Shown: piece by piece, positions 38,018-46,759 of the stretch
Numbering within the stretch: the first letter of the stretch is position 1
How the letters are laid out: every line of letters starts with the position of its first letter
Assembly (NCBI RefSeq): GCF_000145275.1
Contig: NC_014393.1
Coordinates: 4,960,001-5,024,000, forward strand
Origin: Clostridium cellulovorans 743B
GTDB lineage: Bacteria > Bacillota > Clostridia > Clostridiales > Clostridiaceae
DNA: 64,000 bases
Reading direction: 5' to 3'
Program-made: the position numbers and the translations under genes
The notes under the pieces: generated by a model
What the model saw: the letters and a program-made list of their open reading frames with translations, nothing else
The model's database searches: none
Told to the model about the DNA's origin: nothing

Positions 38018-38758
38018 CTATATGACCATTCCGCCATCAACATTAATGACTTGACCTGTAATATAATCCGATGACTTTGATGCTAAGAAAGCCACTAGTT
38101 CAGCTACATCCTCAGGCTCTCCTAATCTTTTTAATGGTATGGAATTTTTAGTTTCTTCTTTTATCTTTTCCGATAATTCTTCTGTCATATCTGTCACTAT
38201 ATATCCTGGGGCTACAGCATTTACATTTATGCCTCTGCTACCAAGTTCTTTAGCTAAAGACTTTGTCATTCCAATTATTCCAGCCTTTGATGCTGAATAA
38301 TTTACTTGACCTGCATTTCCTACAATACCTACTACAGAAGAAATATTTATTATTTTCCCGTATTTCTGCTTTATCATAACTGAAGTTACATGTTTTGAAC
38401 AATTGAAGGTTCCCTTAAGATTTACTTCAATAACCTTATCGAAATCCTCTTCTTTCATTCTCATGATCAATCCATCCTTTGTTATTCCTGCATTATTAAC
38501 AAGAATATCTATTTTGCCAAAGGCATCTTTTGCTGCAAGGATAAGTTTTTTAGCCTCTTCATCTTTGCTTATATCACCTTGAACTAAAAGAATTTTAACA
38601 CCTAGAGCTTCTAACTCAGTTTTAAGTTTTTCTGCTTCCTCAGTATTACTTCTATAATTAACCACTACATTAGCACCAGAAGTAGCAAGTTTTGTAGCAA
38701 TAGCTCTTCCTATTCCTCTAGTTGCTCCTGTAACAATTGCACATTGTCCAGCTAACAT
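38018..38758 (-). CDS. fabG: 3-oxoacyl-ACP reductase
   Basis: 246 residues, short-chain dehydrogenase. NADP-binding GATRGIGRA near the N-terminus, NNAGITKDG, and the Ser-Tyr-Lys triad with YSASKAG. Reduces 3-oxoacyl-ACP. 11 bases downstream of fabD. Confidence 0.96.
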   Translation of the reverse strand: MLAGQCAIVTGATRGIGRAIATKLATSGANVVVNYRSNTEEAEKLKTELEALGVKILLVQGDISKDEEAKKLILAAKDAFGKIDILVNNAGITKDGLIMRMKEEDFDKVIEVNLKGTFNCSKHVTSVMIKQKYGKIINISSVVGIVGNAGQVNYSASKAGIIGMTKSLAKELGSRGINVNAVAPGYIVTDMTEELSEKIKEETKNSIPLKRLGEPEDVAELVAFLASKSSDYITGQVINVDGGMVI

Positions 38759-38769
38759 ATTTTTCCTCC

Positions 38770-39705
38770 CTACGACTCCTTTATAAAAGCAATTGCCTTA
38801 TTTAAGGTATCCATATTTTCTATATTCAAAATATCAACATCTTTACTAATCTTCTTTACAAATCCACTTAATGTTTTTCCTGGTCCAACTTCAATAAAAG
38901 TATCCACACCAACAGCTATCATATTGCTAATTATATTGCTAAACAATACTGAACTCATTACTTGATCTCTAAGAGATGCAAGAATATTTGAATCCTCCTT
39001 ATATGTATCACCAGTAACATTTGAATAAGTAGGCTTACTTAAGGTTTTTATGTCTATATTTTTAAGTTCCTGTTCTAGCTTCACTGCTGCTGGTTCTAAC
39101 AAAGAACAATGGAATGGAGCGCTAACAGGAAGTTTCTTGCCTCTACCACCCTTTTCAATAGCTAATTCTACAGCTTTATCTACTGCAGCATTAACTCCAG
39201 CAACTACTACCTGTCCTGGACAATTAAAATTAGCACCTTGAACTAGTCCAACGGTTGAAGCTTCTTTACAGATTTCAATAACTTCCTCATCCTTAAGCTT
39301 TATAATCGCTGCCATACCACCTATTCCAACAGGCACAGCTTCCTGCATGAATCTTCCTCTTTTTTTCACTAGAGGTACTACTTCTTCAAACTTCATAGCT
39401 CCCCCATAAATTAAAGCTGAATATTCTCCAAGACTTAATCCTGCTGATACCTCTGCTTTTATACCATTTTCCTCTAAAGCTTTGAGTACAGCCATATTTA
39501 CTGTAACTATTGCAGGTTGAGTATTCTCTGTATTATTCAAATCTTCTACAGGTCCATTAAAGCAAATTTCTGATATCTTAAAGCCTAAAACTTTATCTGC
39601 TTCCTCAAAAACGTCCCTACAACTCGGTATATTTTCATATAAGTCTTTACCCATTCCAACATACTGAGCACCTTGACCTGCGAATAAAAATGCTATTTTC
39701 CTCAT
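38770..39705 (-). CDS. fabD: Malonyl-CoA:ACP transacylase
   Basis: 311 residues. FAGQGAQY at the start, nucleophilic Ser in GLSLGEYSAL and His in VSAPFHCSL. Loads malonate from the Acc product onto ACP. Confidence 0.96.
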   Translation of the reverse strand: MRKIAFLFAGQGAQYVGMGKDLYENIPSCRDVFEEADKVLGFKISEICFNGPVEDLNNTENTQPAIVTVNMAVLKALEENGIKAEVSAGLSLGEYSALIYGGAMKFEEVVPLVKKRGRFMQEAVPVGIGGMAAIIKLKDEEVIEICKEASTVGLVQGANFNCPGQVVVAGVNAAVDKAVELAIEKGGRGKKLPVSAPFHCSLLEPAAVKLEQELKNIDIKTLSKPTYSNVTGDTYKEDSNILASLRDQVMSSVLFSNIISNMIAVGVDTFIEVGPGKTLSGFVKKISKDVDILNIENMDTLNKAIAFIKES

Positions 39706-39756
39706 AGTTTCTACCTCTACTCTATTCTTATTATCCTGCTATAAAATATAAGATAA

Positions 39757-40698
39757 TTAAAGAATTTTTATATCTGAGAACTTACTTATAATTAAATCTG
39801 CCTCTTTTAAAATTTCTTCAATAATTTCTTTTGAACTCTGTTCTTTCTTAACCAACCCTGTGATTTGACCAGCCATAACTGATCCAAACTCAACATCTCC
39901 ATCTCTTGCAGCTTTAGCAAGTGCACCAGTTCCAGCCTTTTCTATATCCTCTTTTGTTGCACCCTCTTTTTCCAATACCAGAAGTTTTCTTGAAAGTTTA
40001 TTCCTTACAACTCTTACAGGATGCCCTGTTACCCTTCCAGTAACATCTGTATCTATATCCTTTGCTTTTAAAACCATATTTTTATAATTCTCATGAACAG
40101 TACATTCCTTTGCTACTAAGAATCTAGTGCCTATCTGTACCCCTTCAGCGCCTAACATCATAGCTGCCGAAAATCCTCTTCCATCACCAATTCCTCCAGC
40201 TGCAATAACTGGTATTGAAACAGCATCTACTACTTGTGGTACAAGGGCCATAGTCGTTAACTGACCTATGTGACCGCCTGATTCCATACCTTCTGCAATT
40301 ATTGCATCTGCTCCAGCATTCTCCATTCTTTTAGCTAATGCTACAGAGGCTACAACTGGGATTACCTTCACTCCATGACTTTTCCACATCTCCATATACT
40401 TTCCTGGACTCCCTGCTCCAGTTGTAACTACCTTTACACCTTCTTCACAGATAAGTTTAGCTACATCATCTGCATTTGGCGCCATAAGCATCACATTTAC
40501 TCCAAAAGGCTTATTTGTATTCGCTTTAGCCTTCCTTACTTCTTCTCTTATCCATTCAATAGGTGCTGCTCCTGTTATGATGCCTAATCCCCCTGCCTCA
40601 CTTACAGAGACTGCTAAAGATGCATCAGCGATCCACGCCATGCCTCCTTGTATTATTGGATGTTTAATATTTAGAATTTCCGTTATTCTTGACCTCAT
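39757..40698 (-). CDS. fabK: Enoyl-ACP reductase II (FMN-dependent)
   Basis: 313 residues, TIM-barrel flavoprotein. IIQGGMAWIA at the N-terminus, GMESGGHIG and AAGGIGDGRG phosphate/FMN loops. It is the enoyl reductase in Firmicutes that lack FabI, and the gene position between acpP and fabD is diagnostic. A paralogue is encoded at 43516-44586. Confidence 0.93.
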   Translation of the reverse strand: MRSRITEILNIKHPIIQGGMAWIADASLAVSVSEAGGLGIITGAAPIEWIREEVRKAKANTNKPFGVNVMLMAPNADDVAKLICEEGVKVVTTGAGSPGKYMEMWKSHGVKVIPVVASVALAKRMENAGADAIIAEGMESGGHIGQLTTMALVPQVVDAVSIPVIAAGGIGDGRGFSAAMMLGAEGVQIGTRFLVAKECTVHENYKNMVLKAKDIDTDVTGRVTGHPVRVVRNKLSRKLLVLEKEGATKEDIEKAGTGALAKAARDGDVEFGSVMAGQITGLVKKEQSSKEIIEEILKEADLIISKFSDIKIL

Positions 40699-40750
40699 AA
40701 TTATAATTCTCCCTATTAAATAGATCAGATAAGATATCTGACCTAGATTT

Positions 40751-40975
40751 TTAATTTTCTATTTTTGATTCAACATATTCCACTGCATCATTAACTGTTT
40801 TAATACTTTCTGCTTCTTCAAGCTGAATATTATATGCCTCTTCTATTTCGATTATTACCTGAAATAAATCTAAAGAATCAGCTCCTAATTCTTCGAATGT
40901 AGTTTCAAGTGTTATACGATCCTCGTCCACACCTAATTGATCACATATTATTTCCTTAATCTTTTCAAATACCAT
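40751..40975 (-). CDS. acpP: Acyl carrier protein
   Basis: 74 residues, acidic four-helix protein. The phosphopantetheine Ser is in ELGADSLDLF. I choose the ATG at 40973-40975, eight bases after GGAGG; two earlier in-frame ATGs overlap that site. Carries the growing chain between all Fab enzymes here. Confidence 0.94.
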   Translation of the reverse strand: MVFEKIKEIICDQLGVDEDRITLETTFEELGADSLDLFQVIIEIEEAYNIQLEEAESIKTVNDAVEYVESKIEN

Positions 40976-41009
40976 TTCCATTTCCTCCATTTATCATAAT
41001 TTTATTTTT

Positions 41010-41987
41010 TTACCATTCAATAAGCGCAGCACCGTATGTAAGACCTCCACCAAAGCCCACTAAAATAATTTTATCGCCTTTTTTTATCCTACCTACTCTA
41101 ACAGCTTCATCTAATGCTATTGGAATAGTAGCAGCAGACGTATTTGCATACTTATCTAAATTTATATAGAAATGTTCAATTGGAATATCCATCTTTTTAC
41201 TTACATATTGAATTATTCTATAATTTGCCTGATGAGGAATAATACATTTAATATTACAAAGATCTTCTTTAGTTTCTAAAAGTATTTTTTCAACTGCTGT
41301 TACCATTGCTTTAGTTGCAAACTTAAAAACTTCTCGACCATTCATAGCAATGTAGTTGTATTTAGAGTTATCAACTTTTTCATCTAGAAAAGGATTTTTT
41401 ACTTCTTTAGCTCCTATCTCTAGATTCTCTCCTTTGTCTCCCTCAGACATTGTATATATACCTTTAACTCCCCTATTTTCACTAGCCTTCATAATTACTG
41501 CACCAGCACCATCACCAAACAATACTGCTGTGGCTCTATCTTCCCAATTAATCGCTTTTGATAAAACTTCAGCACCGATAACTAATACTGTCTTGTGTTG
41601 TCCTGTTTTTATCATTGAATTAGCTATACTTACGCCATATAAAAAACCTGAACAAGCAGCACTTACATCAAATGCTGTAGCGTTATAAGCTTCAATTTTC
41701 TTTTGTACAATACAAGCAGTAGAAGGTGTATACATATCTGGGGTTACAGTAGCAACTATTATTAAGTCTATATCAGTAGCCACCACATTTGCAGCTTCCA
41801 TAGCTTTTATCGCTGCCTTAACTGATAAATCTGAAGTATCCTCACCTTGAGATACTCTTCTTTCGCTTATCCCTGATCTGCTTTGTATCCATTCATCATT
41901 AGTATCCATGATTTTAGACAAATCATCATTTGATACTATCTTTTCTGGTACGTAAGACCCTGTCCCAATAATTTCTGAAGTTATCAT
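41010..41987 (-). CDS. fabH: 3-oxoacyl-ACP synthase III
   Basis: 325 residues, starts each chain from acetyl- or branched acyl-CoA and malonyl-ACP. The triad is complete: Cys112 in SAACSGFLYG, His in IIPHQANYRI and Asn in KYANTSAATIP. It contrasts with the aberrant paralogue at 59187. Second gene of the operon, three bases after fabT. Confidence 0.96.
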   Translation of the reverse strand: MITSEIIGTGSYVPEKIVSNDDLSKIMDTNDEWIQSRSGISERRVSQGEDTSDLSVKAAIKAMEAANVVATDIDLIIVATVTPDMYTPSTACIVQKKIEAYNATAFDVSAACSGFLYGVSIANSMIKTGQHKTVLVIGAEVLSKAINWEDRATAVLFGDGAGAVIMKASENRGVKGIYTMSEGDKGENLEIGAKEVKNPFLDEKVDNSKYNYIAMNGREVFKFATKAMVTAVEKILLETKEDLCNIKCIIPHQANYRIIQYVSKKMDIPIEHFYINLDKYANTSAATIPIALDEAVRVGRIKKGDKIILVGFGGGLTYGAALIEW

Positions 41988-41990
41988 ATT

Positions 41991-42452
41991 TTACTCCTTG
42001 CCATTATGTAAATCATATTTCTTTCTAAAATAATTATTTATTTTTTCTAGAGCAGTCACTAATACTTTTTCTTCTTCTTCATCGATACCCTCTATAGTTT
42101 CTCTTATCATATCCATATGAAACTTCTGATGTACTCTATAAGCAAGCTTTCCTCTTTTGGTAAGCTGAATCATTACTACTCTTCTGTCTTCTTCTATTCT
42201 ATTTCTACATACGTAACCTTTCTTAATAAGCTTGTTTATTGCAGTTGTCAATGTACCTACTGTAATCCTTAAATCTGCTGCCACTTCTGACATAGTCCTA
42301 GGTTGATACATCCCAATAGCTTCAATAGTATGAATTTCCGTTACAGAAAGATCAGAAAATGTGCCTTGCTGTAATGCGCTTTGTTCGATTTCTAGAACAT
42401 CATTGAACAATTCAACTATAAGTTTATTTAGAAAATGTTCATTATCTTTCAA
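41991..42452 (-). CDS. fabT: MarR-family regulator of fatty-acid synthesis (FabT type)
   Basis: About 153 residues, winged helix (SEVAADLRITVGTLTTAINKL recognition region split at residue ~80). I choose the TTG at 42450-42452, nine bases after AAGGAG; the ATG 72 bases upstream would make a protein ~24 residues longer than usual for FabT. First gene of the fab/acc operon, and FabT-type palindromes overlap its promoter, so autorepression boosted by long acyl-ACP is the likely logic, as known in streptococci. Confidence 0.88.
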   Translation of the reverse strand: MKDNEHFLNKLIVELFNDVLEIEQSALQQGTFSDLSVTEIHTIEAIGMYQPRTMSEVAADLRITVGTLTTAINKLIKKGYVCRNRIEEDRRVVMIQLTKRGKLAYRVHQKFHMDMIRETIEGIDEEEEKVLVTALEKINNYFRKKYDLHNGKE

Positions 42453-42489
42453 CCTGTTCAACTCCTTCAAGCTTCTTCCTTTGAAAAAT

Positions 42490-42506
42490 ACTTTGAAATT
42501 CAAAGT
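42490..42506. promoter_or_regulatory. FabT-like operator, proximal box
   Basis: ACTTTGAAATTCAAAGT, a perfect 17-base palindrome just downstream of the fab promoter and upstream of the fabT start. Confidence 0.7.
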
Positions 42507-42511
42507 ACTTG

Positions 42512-42526
42512 TTTTGATAATCAAAA
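42512..42526. promoter_or_regulatory. FabT-like operator overlapping the fab promoter -10
   Basis: TTTTGATAATCAAAA, perfect palindrome, matching the known FabT box core TTTGANNNTCAAA. It overlaps the -10 element (42525-42530), a classic repressor position. Confidence 0.78.
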
Positions 42527-42553
42527 TATACTATAATCAAAATATATTGTCAA
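42525..42553 (-). promoter_or_regulatory. Promoter of the fab/acc operon
   Basis: Minus-strand TTGACA (42548-42553), 17-base spacer, TATATT (42525-42530). A perfect -35 and near-perfect -10 for the housekeeping sigma factor. The divergent birA start is at 42590, so the 140-base region drives both. Confidence 0.8.
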
Positions 42554-42589
42554 TAAAATTTTAAAATTTTACCATTGGAGGTATGCTTC

Positions 42590-43393
42590 TTGGAAAGAAA
42601 ATTATCCTATGTATCAACCCTTGAAAACTTAAATACCTGCTGCTTTGGAAAAACTTTTCTATACCTACCTACAATAGACTCCACTAATATAAAAGCTAAA
42701 GAATTAGCTAATCAAGATCAATCTAAATATCCAAATGGATTCTTAATTATAAGTGAAGAACAAACTAATGGCAAAGGTCGTTTAGGAAGGACTTGGCATT
42801 CTCCTAGTGGATGTGGCTTATGGTTTTCCTTAATTCTAAGACCTAATATAAACCTTGTAGACATACCAAAGATAACTCTAATTTCTGCCGTTGCACTTTG
42901 TGATTCATTAAAAAATTCTGGAGTAGATTCTCAAATTAAATGGCCAAATGACATATTAATTAATAATAAAAAAATTGCTGGAATATTAACGGAAATGAGT
43001 AGCCTAAATAGCATTGTCAATTTTGTAATTTTAGGCATAGGTCTAAATGTAAATACGAAAGCTTCTCAATTTCCTTTAGAATTGAAAGAAACAGCATCTT
43101 CATTATTCATTGAATATGGCAATAATTTCGATAAATCTAAGATTCTTGCAGACTTCTTGTATATATTTGAAGATTTATGGTTTAAATTTTTAACAAATGG
43201 TTCATTCGATCATATACTAGCGAAATATAAAGAAACTTCTACTGTGTTACATAAAAAAGTTAAAATCATTAATGCTGGTAAAGAATCTCTTGTTTTCGTA
43301 AAAGATATAACTGAAGATGGCTCCTTACTAGTAGTAACAGCAGATGGAGATGAAAAACTTATAATCTCCGGAGAAGTATCTTTACGACTATAA
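42590..43393 (+). CDS. birA: Biotin-protein ligase without DNA-binding domain
   Basis: About 267 residues. Attaches biotin to AccB through biotinyl-AMP. Biotin/ATP loop NGKGRLGRTWHSPSG, then WPNDILINNKKIAGIL with the catalytic Lys. There is no N-terminal helix-turn-helix, so unlike E. coli BirA it cannot itself be the biotin repressor. Start TTG at 42590, eight bases after TTGGAGG; another TTG at 42575 lies in that site. Divergent from the operon that encodes its substrate AccB. Confidence 0.92.
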   Translation: MERKLSYVSTLENLNTCCFGKTFLYLPTIDSTNIKAKELANQDQSKYPNGFLIISEEQTNGKGRLGRTWHSPSGCGLWFSLILRPNINLVDIPKITLISAVALCDSLKNSGVDSQIKWPNDILINNKKIAGILTEMSSLNSIVNFVILGIGLNVNTKASQFPLELKETASSLFIEYGNNFDKSKILADFLYIFEDLWFKFLTNGSFDHILAKYKETSTVLHKKVKIINAGKESLVFVKDITEDGSLLVVTADGDEKLIISGEVSLRL

Positions 43394-43469
43394 AGTTAAC
43401 TCTCAATGCTTATATACCTAACTATAATAAATAATAATTATTTCAATTTATGTATACGCAATGCAAAAT

Positions 43470-43501
43470 TGAGGATAACAGCTATAAAGCCTTTATCCTC
43501 A
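43470..43501 (-). terminator. Terminator of the FabK-like gene
   Basis: TGAGGATAA (43470-43478) pairs with TTATCCTCA (43493-43501), 15 bases past the stop at 43516. It lies between convergent genes and may serve both. Confidence 0.75.
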
Positions 43502-43515
43502 TGCAAATCATATTA

Positions 43516-44586
43516 TTAATTAACAGCTTCTAACTCAAGTGTTAATTCATTAATTAATTCTTTAACTGTAACAATTTTATCCATCCTATATCCATTGCTA
43601 CCTGTAAAAAGGAGCCCTCCTGTAACATTTCCCTGTACTGATTCTATCAGAGCTTTTGAAATACAATATATTGTATCAGCAGGATTACATTTCTTTAAAC
43701 AGCTAAAACACTTTGTTACTTTAATCTTATCTTTACTTACAATATCAATAAATTCATTTCTTATAGCTCTACCTGGAAGACCAACTGGACTCTTAATAAG
43801 CTGAATATCTTCCTTTGAGCATTTTATGTATGCATTTTTATATTCAATATCTGCATCGCATTCCTCTGTGCAAATAAACCTAGTTGCCATTTGTACTCCT
43901 GAAGCACCTAGTTTTAAAAATTTTGCAATATCTTGCCCCGTGTATATACCACCAGCAACTATAATAGGAATCTCAACTCCATCTTCTTGAAATGCTTTAA
44001 GTTCTTCTTTTACATCCTTAAAAATTGTCTCTAAATCATCATTTGTATGTTCTTGTAGTTCATCCATTTTAAACCCTAAATGCCCACCAGCCTCAGGACC
44101 TTCAATTACTATAAAATCAGGAAGATACGAATATTTATCTTTCCATACCTTCGTAATAATCTTAGCAGCTTTTCCAGATGATACTATAGGTGCTATCTTT
44201 GTTTCGCTTCCTTCAACTAACTTTGGTAAATGGCTTGGAAGTCCCGCACCTGAGATGATTACATCTGCCTTTTCCTCAACAGCAACCTTAACTAAATCAT
44301 CATAATTATTGGTAGCTACCATTACATTTACTCCAATAATACCTTCAGGAGATAACTGTCTGGCTTTTCTTAATTCAGCTCTTAACGCTCTAATGTTAGC
44401 TTCCTTTGCATTATTAATAAAATCTGGTTCTCTATATCCTACCTGAGCCGCAGAAATAATACCAATTCCACCTTCATTTGCTACTGCCGCAGCAAGTCCT
44501 GATAAAGAAACACCTACCCCCATTCCACCTTGGATTATAGGTATCTTAGCTTGTAATTTACCAATATTTAAAGTCTTGATTTCCAC
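43516..44586 (-). CDS. FabK-like flavoprotein / nitronate monooxygenase family, under FabT-like boxes
   Basis: 356 residues, GTG start (44584-44586) after AGAGGTGG. TIM-barrel FMN enzyme: IIQGGMGVGVS, IEGPEAGGHLG and VAGGIYTGQDI match both FabK and 2-nitropropane dioxygenase families. Near the C-terminus it has a Cys cluster (KCFSCLKKC, then TIYC) absent from the FabK at 39757. It has its own promoter with three FabT-like palindromes, which ties it to lipid metabolism: a second enoyl reductase or an unsaturated-fatty-acid enzyme is likelier than a nitronate oxidase in an anaerobe. That link is inference. Confidence 0.8.
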   Translation of the reverse strand: MEIKTLNIGKLQAKIPIIQGGMGVGVSLSGLAAAVANEGGIGIISAAQVGYREPDFINNAKEANIRALRAELRKARQLSPEGIIGVNVMVATNNYDDLVKVAVEEKADVIISGAGLPSHLPKLVEGSETKIAPIVSSGKAAKIITKVWKDKYSYLPDFIVIEGPEAGGHLGFKMDELQEHTNDDLETIFKDVKEELKAFQEDGVEIPIIVAGGIYTGQDIAKFLKLGASGVQMATRFICTEECDADIEYKNAYIKCSKEDIQLIKSPVGLPGRAIRNEFIDIVSKDKIKVTKCFSCLKKCNPADTIYCISKALIESVQGNVTGGLLFTGSNGYRMDKIVTVKELINELTLELEAVN

Positions 44587-44631
44587 AGATCCACCTCTAA
44601 TTCTTCAACAAAAACTTCTACAATTAAACAT

Positions 44632-44644
44632 TTTGATAATCAAA
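44632..44644. promoter_or_regulatory. FabT-like box 1 of the FabK-like gene
   Basis: TTTGATAATCAAA, perfect palindrome, between promoter and start codon. Confidence 0.68.
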
Positions 44645-44677
44645 GAATTAGACAAGAAAGGTTCTATTACTAAATAT

Positions 44678-44690
44678 TTTGACAATCAAA
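44678..44690. promoter_or_regulatory. FabT-like box 2 of the FabK-like gene
   Basis: TTTGACAATCAAA, matching TTTGA...TCAAA, 46 bases from box 1 and the same distance from box 3. Confidence 0.65.
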
Positions 44691-44723
44691 TTATGTTATT
44701 GCAAAAGTTTCACGTTGAAATAT

Positions 44724-44736
44724 TTTGATATTCAAA
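44724..44736. promoter_or_regulatory. FabT-like box 3, touching the -10
   Basis: TTTGATATTCAAA; its upper end is the last base of the -10 element. The three boxes are spaced exactly 46 bases apart. Confidence 0.68.
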
Positions 44737-44764
44737 TTATATGTTTATTTTTTATTCTTGTCAA
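44736..44764 (-). promoter_or_regulatory. Promoter of the FabK-like gene
   Basis: Minus-strand TTGACA (44759-44764), 17-base spacer, TATAAT (44736-44741): a full consensus promoter. The leader is about 140 bases and holds three FabT-like boxes. Confidence 0.82.
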
Positions 44765-44771
44765 CAATGGA

Positions 44772-44823
44772 AAAATCTTAGAAACAAGATTTACTAAACT
44801 AAAAACCTCGTCTCTAAGATTTT
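44772..44823 (-). terminator. Terminator of the nitroreductase gene
   Basis: AAAATCTTAGA (44772-44782) pairs with TCTAAGATTTT (44813-44823), with more interrupted pairing inside. It lies immediately past the stop at 44830 and just upstream of the next promoter. Confidence 0.8.
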
Positions 44824-44829
44824 CTTTTG

Positions 44830-45330
44830 TTACCACCTATTATTGTGAATTCTAGTTTTATCGAATCTATCTTGTACATCCTTTTCTTCATCAGGATATC
44901 CTACAGGAATTATAGATAGTGGTATAACATTAGAAGGTAAATTAAGAATATTCTTGACAGCCTCTGATCTTTCATTATCAGGGTAAACACCTAACCACAC
45001 AGCCCCTAACCCTGTAGCTTGTGCAGCAAGCAAAATATTTTGCGTTGCAGCAGAGCAATCCAAAACCCAATTTCCTTTAAATCTTTCCTTTGATATATCT
45101 CCACAAACAACAATTGCTACATCTGTACTTAAAAGCATTTTTGCATACGGATGGATCTTGGTTATTTCTTCCATAACACTCTTATCTCTTAATACTATAA
45201 ATTCCCATGGTTGCTCATTCCCAGCAGAAGGAGCTGCCATTGCTGCTCTTAAAAGGTTATCCACCTCTTCATTACTTACACTTTTGTCAGTATATTTTCT
45301 TATACTTCTTCTTTGTAATATATTTTCCAT
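44830..45330 (-). CDS. Nitroreductase-family FMN oxidoreductase
   Basis: 166 residues, short form. RRSIRKYTDKSV opening, SAGNEQPWEF FMN/substrate loop, and GLGAVWLGVYP near the C-terminus are family hallmarks. Works as an FMN-dependent NAD(P)H oxidoreductase in the cytoplasm; the physiological acceptor cannot be inferred. Monocistronic. Confidence 0.9.
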   Translation of the reverse strand: MENILQRRSIRKYTDKSVSNEEVDNLLRAAMAAPSAGNEQPWEFIVLRDKSVMEEITKIHPYAKMLLSTDVAIVVCGDISKERFKGNWVLDCSAATQNILLAAQATGLGAVWLGVYPDNERSEAVKNILNLPSNVIPLSIIPVGYPDEEKDVQDRFDKTRIHNNRW

Positions 45331-45459
45331 ACCTTTCCTCCTGATTGATTGTAATTAATTCTCTTCATTTAAATTATATTTCTACATAAAATTTATATAA
45401 CTTAGTCAAACTCAATTTGCATTTTTATTGAAGTGATTATAACTATTTTTCTATTCTAC

Positions 45460-46605
45460 CTATTGAATCTTTAAATTTACTATTTCACTTCTGCTACCTA
45501 TCCTTATAGGTGGTCCCCAAGTACCGTATCCACTTGATACTACTGTATCTAGTTTTCCTTTTTTCATATGCCCATAATCTATTTCAAACATCTTATTAGT
45601 AATAATATTTGCTGGTGCAATTTGACCTCTATGAGTATGTCCTGAAAGATGTAAATCAGCCCCTATATCTTCACTATCCTTAATAGAGCTAGGAGTATGA
45701 TCGATTACTATTTTGTATTTCCCTTTATCTATATTTTCAACAATTTCATTTAAATCTTTTCTTTTACCAGCAACTCTCTCTATGCTAATATCGTCTCTTC
45801 CAATAATATAAAACCTATCATCAACAAGTACCGCTTCATCTCTTAGTACCTTAACACCATTGTTACTTAATTCTTCTTCTATTTTTTCGTAATCGCCCAT
45901 CATAATATCATGATTTCCAAGAGCCACGTAAGTTCCATACTTAGATTTCAAACTTGAAAATTCTTTTGCCATCTTCTTTTCAATAAAAGGTGTTATATCT
46001 GTATCCACTATATCACCAGCTATAATTACAATATCTGCATCTAATTGGTTTATCTCTTCAACCATCCTTATTAGTCTATCATTACCTATCAACGTACCTA
46101 AATGGATATCTGATACTAATGCAATGTTTAATGGTTCCGTCAGAGTAGTTTCTTCTTTAGCAATAATTATTTCATTTACATAGGATACCTTAGCATTCCT
46201 AGTACCAACAAACAACATTAAGGTAAAAACTATTATGGACAGTATCGTTCCTACAAATCTAAGATACTGATTTTTAATTTTCAACTTTGAACTTATATGA
46301 AAATTTTTCAGTAAAACAACAATTATGTTAATAACTAAAAATATAACTAAAGTTTCTAATATATATATTACCCAATAGAAACCTATTAAATTCAAAGCCA
46401 AATCTACTTTATCTGGCAAAAGTTTAGGTGAAACTATAGCAAGAATAAATGATATAGCTAAGAGTGAAAATATACTCCAAAACCAAACCTTTTTAATCTT
46501 GAAAATGCTACTTATTCCCTGAAGTATATTCCTACCAACACAATAATTTAGAAGCCCATATAACGCAGAAAAAATTATTAATACAGCTATTATACTTATC
46601 TTCAT
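45460..46605 (-). CDS. Membrane-anchored metallophosphoesterase (YkuE/YaeI type)
   Basis: 381 residues. Four hydrophobic helices (~1-20, 41-60, 68-100, 115-135) anchor a calcineurin-like phosphoesterase domain (~155-381) with the metal motifs VSDIHLG, AGDIVD, LGNHD and SGHTHRGQ. Family members act on pyrophosphate or UDP-sugar/lipid head groups at the membrane. Active site orientation is not certain. Single gene. Confidence 0.88.
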   Translation of the reverse strand: MKISIIAVLIIFSALYGLLNYCVGRNILQGISSIFKIKKVWFWSIFSLLAISFILAIVSPKLLPDKVDLALNLIGFYWVIYILETLVIFLVINIIVVLLKNFHISSKLKIKNQYLRFVGTILSIIVFTLMLFVGTRNAKVSYVNEIIIAKEETTLTEPLNIALVSDIHLGTLIGNDRLIRMVEEINQLDADIVIIAGDIVDTDITPFIEKKMAKEFSSLKSKYGTYVALGNHDIMMGDYEKIEEELSNNGVKVLRDEAVLVDDRFYIIGRDDISIERVAGKRKDLNEIVENIDKGKYKIVIDHTPSSIKDSEDIGADLHLSGHTHRGQIAPANIITNKMFEIDYGHMKKGKLDTVVSSGYGTWGPPIRIGSRSEIVNLKIQ

Positions 46606-46759
46606 CCCTTTTTTAGTCCCCCTAATACATCTGTCTTTTACATTTTTTGATGTGCTTTCATCTTGTTACATAGTTTAAAGTCTGGCTAAGAAGTATATAT
46701 ATATATTTATTTTATCATAGTTAATTATATTTCAATATTGAAAAGTAAAAAATCCCTTC

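Noticed and set aside
46695..46712. Short TA-repeat tract
   Set aside because: About a dozen bases of alternating TA in AT-rich intergenic DNA, without further structure.
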